DNA from: Triticum aestivum
Lineage: Eukaryota; Streptophyta; Magnoliopsida; Poales; Poaceae
Direction of reading: 5' to 3'
DNA length: 64,000 nt
Assembly: GCF_018294505.1 (NCBI RefSeq)
Contig: NC_057814.1
Span: 38,181,293 to 38,245,292, forward strand
Shown here: one piece after another, positions 46,705-55,805 of the stretch
How positions within the stretch are numbered: the stretch's first letter is position 1
How the letters are laid out: each line of letters opens with the position of its first letter
Notes under the pieces: generated by a model
Seen by the model: only the letters and a program-made list of their open reading frames with translations
Told to the model about the DNA's origin: nothing
The model's database searches: none
Translations under genes and position numbers: made by a program

Positions 46705-48000
46705 AATTATTCAGGGTTTTTTGGACATTTTTATGCATTAAGTGAGTTTTCAATGCATTTATGTGCATAATTCAAATTTGAACTACATGCGCATGCTCCA
46801 GTGCATATAAATTGGTTGAAAAATCAAATCTGTATCCTTGGGTGCATGCTTAGGTCCCATACAAGAAATGGGAATGAATTTCAAACACAAGGGAACCGTT
46901 GATTGCCGGCAAAACATTGAGATGCCTGGTTTTTAAATTCTAGTAAATCCAAAACTCATCTGAAATTCATGAAACTTGGCATGCTATCATGGAGCGGCAT
47001 CAACATGTCGTGGTACAAATTTTGTCCCATTTGGGGCAGGTTTGGGTATATGCTTCTCACAAACCGGCGCTTCTCGCAACAAGCATGATGGTTTTCGGTA
47101 GGGAACGTCCCACCTTTGGGGACGAAACGATATCCATTGCCTCTTATTGCTTTCAAGTTTTTTTCTCATGTCAACAGGAGTGTCGTGTGAATTTTTGTGA
47201 TTTTTCGGGGTTCATTTGGACATTTTTATGCATTAACTGAGTTTTCGATGCATTTATGTGCATAATTCAAATTTGAATTACATGCGCATGCTCCAGTGCA
47301 TATAAATTGGTTGAAAAATCAAATCTTTGTCCTTGGGCGCATGCTTAGATCCCATGCAAGAAATGGGAATGAATTTCAAACACCATGGCACCTTTGATTG
47401 CCGGCAACATATTGAGATGTCTGGTTTTAAAATTCTAGTAAATCCAAAACTCGTCTGAAATTCATGAAACTTGGCATGCTATCATGGAGCGGCATCATCA
47501 TGCCGTGGTACAAATTTTGTCCCATTTGGGGCAGGTTTGGGTATATGCTTCTCACAAACCGGAGCTTCTCACAACAAGCATGATGGTTTTCGGTAGGGAA
47601 CGTCACACCTTTGGGGACGAAACGATATCCATTGCCTCTTATTGCTTTCAAGTTTTTTTCTCGTGTCAACATAGAACAACAGAAGTGTTGTGTGAATTTT
47701 TGTGATTTTTCGGGGTTCGTTTGGACATTTTTATACATTAACTGAGTTTTCAATGCATTTATGTGCATCATTCAAATTTGAACTACACGCGGATGTTCCA
47801 GTGCATATAAATTGGTTGAAAAATCAAATCTTTGTCCTTGGGTGCATGCTTAGGTCCCATGCAAGAAATTTAAACACCAGGGCACCGTTGATTGCCGGCA
47901 AAACATTGAGATGCCTGGTTTTTAAATTCTAGTGAATCCAAAACTCATCTGAATTTCATGAAACTTGGCATGCTATCATGGAAGGGCACCCGACATGCTG
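46705..48000. repeat. Tandem repeat with a unit of about 500 bp, roughly 2.6 copies
   Basis: The ggacatttttatgcattaa block recurs at about 46720, 47216 and 47721. Each copy is followed in order by gcatttatgtgcat, ctccagtgcatataaattggttg, gattgccggca, cttggcatgctatcatgga and (first two copies) cggtagggaacgtc with the ctcttattgctttcaag block. The third copy is truncated near 48000. No protein domain. It sits within CACTA-derived sequence. Confidence 0.92.
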
Positions 48001-48479
48001 TGGTATTTTTCGTGTCCATTTTGAGAGAAAGCGCACTCGAATAATGACAGCCAACAAAGGCATTTTGAAAAAAATAGCTGCCACTTTAATATCTCAAGTG
48101 TTTGTATAATTCAAACCGTGTGCGTTCGGTTAACCATTCACATGACGCCATGTGTCTTGGTTTTAATGGCTATAGGAGGTGCCGTGTGGATAGCTGCTTG
48201 ACTGAACGGGAGGCGTGCGAGCGCAGTCCGGTGCACAGGATCATCGGGAAGCGTACAAGCTGTTCAACGCAAGATCTGTGCATCTCTTCAATGCAAACGG
48301 TTCAGATTACGGTAAGCAAATTAAAGTCAGACTTCGGCACTAAGCCAAGAGACACTGCGATTTGTCAAAATATGCAGCTACAAATCAATATCACTATCTA
48401 TTTTTTGCAACTGAAATTCAGCAGTTAAGAATAGATTTCATTCATACTAGAGATTAAGCAGTCGTTCTCACCGGGAAGC
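48001..48479. other. CACTA-like DNA without a recognised gene
   Basis: Contains accgtgtgcgttcggttaacc and caaacggttcag motifs of the same type as the subterminal arrays at 34450 and 49650, with no open coding domain. Confidence 0.45.
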
Positions 48480-49640
48480 GAGACAGCCTTGGACTGTCGC
48501 CCGCCTCGCTCCCATTGGTCTATATTTCTGCACCAAAATTGAAAGTGGTGGGCTACTCGTCTGTCAAATACTACAACTTTCAGGTACAACAGTCGCCTTA
48601 TATACCCCTCCTTCTTGATATCAATGTTATTTCTAGTTTTGAAGATGTATATTCTTCTGTCATCCAGCGAAGCTTCACCCACACTCTGGGCACAGTGAAG
48701 GTCTTGGCACTAGAATCTGTCGTCCCCAACCTGGACCAAGTTTTCAGTTTCCTGAGATGCTTTCCGTGCCTGAAGAAGCTGTATATCGAGGTGATGTTCC
48801 TTTCCTGTTAAATGTTAAACATAAGGGAGTTCAATTTTTTGCACCTTTTCCCAAGTTTACAATGACTATGTACTACGATTTCTGAAGGAATTTTGGAGGA
48901 TTTTAGGACATACACCCCACCCCATATTGGTTGCTTCATTCATATGGTTACAATTGTCCATAAGCATTTGTCCTTTGGATTCATCTGTACTAGTTTTCTT
49001 AGGGAATTTTTCATCCGATCGAACCTCTTGTGAAGAAGGCTACATGTTTCTAGATTGTAATCAAATTAATGCCCATGTTAATCATGACAGATCGAAGATG
49101 GCACGTTGGTGCATTTTACAAATCCTGCAAACCAAATGGGCGTGTAGCAGTGTTCAAAATTGCATGTAGGCACTAACACATTCTCTTCTTTTGCAGTGCA
49201 TATTAGGCCCGGTGGAAGATGTTGATAATGACAATCACATCGAACGCCTGGATCTGCATCTCTCAAATATTACTTTGAACTCCTACTGAGGGACCCCACT
49301 GGAGATTACACTCGCCATGTTCTTTCTTGCCCGAGCAAAGGTGCTGAGGGTACTGAGGTTGAACACACATTTAATTAGGAAAGATCAATGGCATGATTAT
49401 CAGAGGCGGCCGGTACTGCGGAATGGAAGTGCTTCCAAAAATGCCAAACTTCGTATTGGAAGAGCATATGGCAAAGCAATTGGAAGTTATTGTGTCAAAA
49501 CCATACATGACTTGTCAGCGGCTGATCCCTTTTCAGAAATTACGCGGTTTGCAATGTTTGAATTTGGGTGTCGTAATCTTTGAATTTGAACCTTGCAATA
49601 TTTATGGTATTATTTATATTGAACCGTTTCTGTTCTCTTG
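48480..49640 (+). pseudogene. F-box/LRR (FBD-like) gene fragment captured in CACTA DNA
   Basis: Two exon-like pieces on the plus strand. The first (48515-48795) reads APKLKVVGYSSVKYYNFQV and GTVKVLALESVVPNLDQVF, then FLRCFPCLKKLYIE. The second (about 49196-49620) reads HIERLDLHLSNITLNSY, then a stop, then AMFFLARAKVLRVLRLNTHL, followed by a frame change into a frame with FVLEEHMAKQLEV. This order (LRR strand, FLRCFPCLKKLYIE, then an ARAKVLRVLRL segment) is that of the C-terminal half of grass F-box/RNI/FBD-like proteins. The F-box itself is absent. A stop and a frameshift make it a pseudogene. Subterminal CACTA-type repeats on its right and CACTA-like DNA on its left suggest transduplication. 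Confidence 0.65.
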
Positions 49641-49648
49641 TCTCAACG

Positions 49649-49955
49649 CAAACAGTTCATCTGGGTAAACCGCATGTCGTACATCGCACACACCTTGATC
49701 TGGCTAACCGTTTCTTTTGTGTTGCCTAATCACAAACTGTTCATCCGAGTGAACTGTATGCTGTACATCACACACACCTTGATCTGGCTGACTGTTTCTT
49801 TTGTGTTGCCTAATCACAAACAGTTCATCCAAGTGAACCGTATGCTGTACATCGCACACGCCTTCATCCGGATGCCCGTTTCTTTTGTTCCGCCTCATCG
49901 CAAACGGTTCATTGGACTGAACCGTATGCCCTGGATCACACACGCAACTAAAATC
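49649..49955. repeat. 84-bp tandem array, 3.6 copies, CACTA subterminal type
   Basis: Units start caaacagttc or caaacggttc at 49649, 49733, 49817 and 49901, exactly 84 bases apart. Each holds gaaccgtatg, tacatcgcacac and ccgtttcttttgt. Inverted pairs of aaccgt and acggtt are typical of CACTA subterminal regions. Confidence 0.93.
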
Positions 49956-50105
49956 TGAACCGTGTTTGATGCATCCTCCATTACAAATGTTTTGCACCTT
50001 TTTTGATGGTTCTTTTACATCCCTGTTTGTGATTAATGCACCGCACACAGTTTCGTGAAAGGGTCTCTGATCGTAGTGTCGCGTTAGCAGCATCCTACAG
50101 TAGTG
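49956..50105 (-). mobile_element. CACTA-like terminus
   Basis: Read on the minus strand from 50105, the sequence starts CACTACTGTAGGATGCTG and leads into gaaactgtgtgcggtg and the 84-bp array. The three bases after the terminus are gtt. A second possible terminus, CACTACGATCAGAG, lies 27 bases inside (50078). The pairing with 34450 is uncertain. Confidence 0.55.
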
Positions 50106-50747
50106 GTTGTTTTTCAGAGTATGTTGGGATGTCATCAAACGTGGTGCCCACACTTCCATTCACAAGGTCAATGAATTTACGACATCATATTTAGGTTTTG
50201 CTAAACTCATCAAACATAATCTTGGTTCACTAAAATGTGGATAAGTTTAAGCCACTTAGATTGTTCCATAGATTTGCAACAGAAATAACCTATCTATTGG
50301 CCATGAAGAAATCTCCGACCCACTACGACATTGTGTCAGCACCCCCTCCATGACTTCCACCAAAGTTCATTTTAGGATATTCATCAAATTAAACATCAAA
50401 AGCATTTTACACGGTTAACTGGACTTTCTTGCTGGAGGTGCTAGCCACTTTGAGTTGTGGTCAAACATACATGAACTAGCTATGGTTTCTGTTCACCATG
50501 ATCACTTCCGAGGTACTCCAGAATGGTGATCTGGCATGTCATTTGACAAGGATTGAGGTCTCCATCATGTTGTTCATCCTTGCTACTGCCCCCCTGCAAA
50601 AGCTGATTCTATGGGAGCGAAGTATGGATTGTAAAGCCTATCATAGCAAAAATACATTTTCTCCATGCTCTCTCTTTATGCGTCTGATGCAGAAATGTTT
50701 TCTGATGCGGACGTTCATGTGATTCTTACAATTGCCAAAATTATAAG
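50106..50747. other. Intergenic DNA between the CACTA and Gypsy elements
   Basis: A frame at 50498-50722 contains ILATAPLQKLILWERSMD, reminiscent of a leucine-rich-repeat tail, but it is short and flanked by stops. It could be another scrap of the F-box/LRR gene at 48480. No gene is called. Confidence 0.4.
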
Positions 50748-52632
50748 TGTCGGTGTACAAAAAGAGGGGCACACTTTTGTACACCTTTACCTGTGCACGG
50801 GCAGTCGGAGCCGCGCCCACGGTCGCACCAAGCAGAACAGGGGAGGTAAGCCAAGATAAGACCGAAGCCCAAGATAATAAGAGCAACGCCAAGGCCAAGA
50901 CCACAAGGAGCAGAGGGACGAAGCAGGCTCCCCCGGCAAGACCCTTGCTGGGGCAGCCTCAGCAGCCCCGACAAGATCCTTGCCGGGGCAGCTCGCCCCA
51001 CACCAACAGAGCGAGCCACCCTTGAGCCCACGGTCCCCAACGCCATCATCCACATAGGGATAGGGCTCGGGAAGGCACCTCTGTGGTGGCATGCAGATCT
51101 TTGTGAAGACATATTCAAGATCAGATGAGAATTAGTAGACGATGATCCTCGGCAAGATCCTCGCCGAGGAAGGCCACCAGACCCTCGGCAAGGCCCTTGC
51201 CGGGGACGACAGCGCGCCACGGCAAGACCCATGCCAGGCCACCCGGCAAGGCCCTCACCAAGGACGCCAGTAGGGCCACCGCCAGGCCCACGCCAACCAA
51301 GCTTCCACCGCCGTTCACATGCAGCTGCCAGCCCAACCAGCTGGGCGGGCACCTGCGTGGCAACATGCAGCTCCCAGGCCAACTCATCAAGCGCCTGCGT
51401 GGCGGCATGCAGATCTTCGTGAAGGCTCCACCACCGCGCCACCTCAGCTGCCTGCCTGCCTTGTCGGAGTAAATGGCCACGGGTAGCCTAACCGACTCCC
51501 CTGGTTCTTCTGAAAAATTATCAGGCCTTTGGGCCTTCAAGCACTCCAAGCATTGGACCCCCTTCCCTGGCCGGCTACCTCTGAAGCCGACTCGCGGAAG
51601 GCGGCCCAGCCTCAAGCAGCTTCCCTCCCCGGAACAACCACGGGGTGGCCGACTCCAGGAAGCCGGCCTCGAAGACTGTCGACTCCAAGAAGCCGGCCGA
51701 GACCACAACCACCAAAGCTACACCCGCATAACGGTGACAAGGCGGGGTGTGGCCACAGTGCGGCCCACTACCCCCGAAGCCCGAGGCGGGCATGGCTACA
51801 GGAGCCCGTACGGGACGGCCGTCTCCCGTTCGGCTCGGCACTGTAGCCATGCTGGCCTCAACGTCATCCACGACGGACTCCCGTACGGCCCACGGGCGGC
51901 GAGCCCCAGCCAGAGAGAGGCGTGAAGGCGGCCCGGCCTCCCCCAGTCGGCCAAAGGCGTAGCCGGCCCCCAGAAGCCGGCTACCCCCTTCCTCGAAGCA
52001 GGAGCCCCATTAAGGAGACAAGACGAGGTAAGGCTACAGTGAGAGCCCCCGAGGCGGCCCACTGTAGCCACGCTTACCTCGACAAAGCCCTCGTCATCAG
52101 AGGCGAGGCTACAGTAAGCAGCCGCCGACAAGACCCTAGGCGGTGGGGCCGGCCTGTCGACCAAGAAGCCGGCAGCCGGCGGGACCCACCAGTCGGCGGG
52201 ACCCAACAGCCGGCGGAGAAGCCGGCGAGCGTAGACACTGACGGCTGGGACCAGAGCCCAGCCGGATTACCATTGTACCCCCGGGGGGTAGGCCTATATA
52301 AACCCCCCGGAGCACCCATGCAAAGGGTTAGCTTCTGAACACAGCACACACACCATAGAGATAGAGAGAAGCAAGAGCTAGCCTTGTTCTTCTTCTCCCT
52401 TGAACCCAACAGCTCTAGGAGCGATTGTAGCTACCTTTCCTGATCTAGTGATCATGCGGAGACCCCGCAGAGCAGGACTAGGGGTGTTATCTCCTCGGAG
52501 AGCCCCGAACCTGGGTAAGATCCGCCGGCGTGCATGTCTTCGCCTCATCCCGTTTCCAGGCACCGGCGATGTCTTATTGGCACCCACAATGATAAGCCAT
52601 CCGTTGGCATATGTCGCACCAACCACCCGACA
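50748..52632 (+). repeat. 5' LTR of the Tat-lineage element
   Basis: Starts tgtcggtgtac and ends cacccgaca, followed at once by tttggcgcccaccgtgggg, a primer-binding-like site. An inverted pair, gtgtacaaaa and ttttgtacac, lies at its start (50753-50787). A TATA motif, tatataaa, sits at 52295-52302. The preceding bases ataag are the possible target duplication, untestable here. The middle (50930-51290) is rich in cggcaag/cttgccg inverted motifs. Open frames inside the LTR are not regarded as genes. Confidence 0.85.
52295..52302 (+). promoter_or_regulatory. TATA box of the 5' LTR
   Basis: ggcctatataaacccccc is a strong plant TATA context about 330 bases before the LTR end and the only such motif in the LTR. 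It probably drives sense transcription of the element. Confidence 0.65.
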
Positions 52633-52651
52633 TTTGGCGCCCACCGTGGGG
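52633..52651 (+). promoter_or_regulatory. Primer-binding-like site
   Basis: tttggcgcccaccgtgggg directly follows the LTR end CA, the position expected for the tRNA primer-binding site. The tRNA species is not assigned. Confidence 0.6.
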
Positions 52652-54925
52652 CCAGGTGCACCGTCGTCCGGAGACCTGTTCTGGACGGGAACCCTCTTCC
52701 TCCCCCGCGAGCGCAGCCAGCCTGCTGCGCCCGATGGCGTTTGCCTCGACGCACTGCAAGGCGTCGACGACGCCTGCACAGCGAGCTGCCTCGCCGATCT
52801 GCTCGGCGAGACTCGCATCTCCGACGAGCCTGCGTCCGACGCAGGCACAGACTACCCCGAGAGCCGCCTCGTCAGCCTCCTCGACCAGCTTCACGTCTCC
52901 AGCGAGCCTGCTGCAGACATGGAGTCGGTCGGCTCCACCGACCCGATGCTCGTCGACTCCGACACAGCATCGCTTGATGCCTACCCCTCTGACGTGGTGG
53001 TCTTTGACGATCCCCTCCCTCGAGCTGACAGCGGCAGCAGCGCTGTCACCGAAGTGCTGGTCATCAGCCACGTCGCCAACTCGGGCGAGAACGCCCACGA
53101 CGCCCTGCAAGCGGCAATGCACGACCTCTCCGTCCCCATCCCGGCCGACGCCGACGCCGAGACCCTGGAGGCACGCCGCCTCGCCCTCATCGCGGAGGGC
53201 CAGAAGATAGCCTCCATGAGATGCCTCACCGAGGCCCACCAGCGCGAAGTCGACCGCGCCGCCTTCGGTACGCCGCCGCCTAGCGGCCCGAGCCGAGCCG
53301 GCTTCGTCCAGAAGCGCGGCGCGGCCGTCGCCAGCATGCTGGGGCAGATCGCCCCATCTACGCCACCCCGCTCGAGAATCTGCGAGCCGCTCAGGCGGCT
53401 GCAGAAGAGCTCAATGGGCTGGGAGCCGATGAGCTCCCTTACATGACAAGACGGATCCAGCAGCTGATCGACGCGGCTGCGGAACGGCACGAAGCCGGCG
53501 CCCGTGCTGATAGCCATCCCCCGCGCCGGGAGCACGCCGCGACGTCCCGCTCGCCGACTGCGAGCGGTGCACGCCAGAAGAAAGACAAGGAGCCGGCTGC
53601 CAGCCGCAGCCGGACTCGCATCACCATCGAGCGCGACGCGGAGGGCCGCCCTCGAGCAGTAGAGCACCAAGGAAATCTGCCTCCTCCCCCGCCTCGAAGA
53701 GAAAGACGCCTCACTCCGCCGCCTATCACACACCCGACTCTTGGCGACCGACTCGGCCGCCGAGAAGGAGTCGGCGAGAACGACGCCCGCCACAGGATCG
53801 ACCGCCTTGCTCGATCCTTGGCGTTAGAAGAAGAAGACGATGTCGGCCCGCCATGCTTTGGCCCCCGCATCCGCGACGAGCCCTTCCCCAAAGGGTTCTC
53901 GCTCCCCAGAGACACGCCCAAGTACAACGGCTCGGTGAAGCCGGAAGATTGGCTCATCGACTACTCCACGGCCGTCAGCATAGCCAACGGCAATCGGCGC
54001 GTCGCCGTGAAGTACGTCCCCCTCATGCTGCAAGGCACGGCGCGCACATGGCTCAACAGCCTCAAGCCCTACAGCATCAACAGTTGGCTGGACTTCACAG
54101 AAGTCTTCGTCCGCAACTTCACCAGCACCTACAAGCGGCCTCCCAAGCCTCGCCAGCTCTCCCTCTGCGTCCAAGGGCCCAACGAGTCGACCCGCGACTA
54201 CCTCACGCGGTGGGCCGAGCTCCGCAACTCCTGCGAGGGGGTGCATGAGGTCCAGGCCATCGAGTACTTCACCGCGGGGTGCCGAGAGGGCACCCTCCTC
54301 AAGCACCGACTCCTCTGCGATGAGCCGGCTACCCTCGACGAGTTGCTGGTCATCGCGGACAAGTACGCCACAGCCGACTCCTCCATGAAGATCGAGCTCC
54401 GAGTAGACGCCTCGGGGAAGGTGATCGCTCCGGCTCCCAAGACGCTGGCTGGCGACCCTAATCGGCGCCCCTACCGACCACAAGCGCAAGGCCCCCATGC
54501 CGACCTCCTCCAGTCGGCAGGTGGCCACCGTTGAAGACGAGCAGCCCGAAGAGCGGCCCGCTCCCAAGAAGAAGGGTGGCCGGCCGCCCTGGCAGCCGGC
54601 CTTCTCCTACGAGCAGGCTCTTGATGCCCCCTGCAAATTCCACAGCGGCGCGAAGCCGTCCAACCACACAACCCGGAAATGCCACTGGCTCACCCGCATA
54701 ACCAAGGGCGAGGGGATGTTGCCGCCTCCGCCTCCCGGCCCGCCGCCTCCAGCCCCCCAGCAGCCGGCGGCTCGGCCGGCAGTCGGCGGCATCCAAGACG
54801 AATTCCCCGAAGAGCACGCCGCCTACGTCATCTTCACCAGTCAAGCCGACGACAAGCGCAGTCGACGTCGACAGCATCAAGAAGTGAATGCAGTTGCCAC
54901 TAGCACCCCCGAGTTCATGCACTAG
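52652..54925 (+). pseudogene. gag of the Tat-lineage element, broken by frameshifts
   Basis: The N-terminal acidic part is open to 53446 in one frame. Coding similarity moves to another frame at about 53340-53380 (where ENLRAAQAAAEELNGLG is read) and stays there to 54534. That segment holds the retrotransposon gag domain (about 53950-54250: LMLQGTARTWLNSLKP, then FVRNFTSTYKRPPKPRQL and STRDYLTRWAEL). Near 54500 it changes frame again into a Pro-rich C-terminal part with a degenerate zinc knuckle, CKFHSG...C (about 54640-54690). This frame ends at a TAG (54923-54925). Gag would package the RNA in virus-like particles; this copy is not a single functional frame. The start codon is not clear. 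Confidence 0.8.
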
Positions 54926-55501
54926 TCAGAAAAGCCGATCAGCTGGAGCCAGGCCGACCACCCAGAGGTGATGCCTTCGCCTGGCTCCTATGCAATGGTC
55001 TTGGACGTCACCCTCGCGACGGAGAGGCGAGCTGCCCGATTCTCCCGCGTCCTGATAGATGGCGGAAGCAGTATCAACATACTGTACCGCGATACCATGG
55101 AGAAGCTGAACATCAAAGCGAAGCAGCTCATGCCGAGCCGCACCGTCTTCCATGGTATCGTCCCCGGCCTGTCTTGCTCCCCAATCGGCAAGATCAAAAT
55201 GGATGTTCTCTTCGGAGACAAAGATCATTTCCGCCGAGAAGCAATATGGTTCGAGGTAGTGGATTTGGAGAGCCCCTATCATGCACTGCTTGGCCGACCT
55301 GCTCTGGCCAAGTTCATGGCTGTGCCCCACTACGCCTACCTGAAGATGAAGATGCCGAGCTCGAAGGGGATCATCACGGTAGCCGGCGACTACAAGAAGT
55401 CCATCGAGTGCGCCATGGCCAGTAGCCGGCTGGCCGAGTCCCTCGTGGTGGCAGAAGAGAAGAAGATGTTGGAACGGGTTGTGGCCATGGCCGGCAAGTA
55501 G
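54926..55501 (+). pseudogene. Aspartic protease region of the Tat-lineage element
   Basis: In the same frame as the end of gag, after the TAG at 54923. It contains VLIDGGSSINILY (about 55049-55087), the retropepsin active-site motif in the DGGS form used by Tat elements, followed by helical sequence through LLGRPALAKFMA. The frame is closed by TAG at 55499-55501. A further in-frame TAG at 55637-55639 follows in the linker to RT. Confidence 0.82.
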
Positions 55502-55805
55502 CCGGCCCTGTCCCCCATCCCCAAATATTGTGATGCGCAGGGCTCTTTTCAGCCTGCCAAAGAGACGAAGAAGATACCTCTGGACTCGGAGAACCCGGAG
55601 AGGTTCGCTGTCATTGGGGCGAACTTGGACAGTAAATAGGAAGGCGAGCTCGTCGACTTCCTCCGTGAGAATCGAGACATCTTTGCATGGTCCCCAAAGG
55701 ACATGCCGGGTGTCCCGAAGGATTTCGCCGAGCACAAATTACATGTCCGAGCTGACGCGAAGCCGGTCAAGCAACCCCTCCGCCGACTGTCAGAAGAGAA
55801 GCGAA

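Noticed and set aside
49638..49958. 106-codon protein with a 28-residue repeat
   Set aside because: The frame stays open only because the DNA unit is 84 bp. The sequence is a CACTA subterminal array with inverted motifs, not a coding gene.
50741..52409. Open frames of up to 233 codons inside the 5' LTR on both strands
   Set aside because: GC-rich LTR sequence with no domain. LTR borders and TATA box explain the region.
53824..54567. 247-codon minus-strand frame over gag
   Set aside because: Shadow of the gag domain on the plus strand. Other minus frames over pol (for example 57395-58786) are also shadows.
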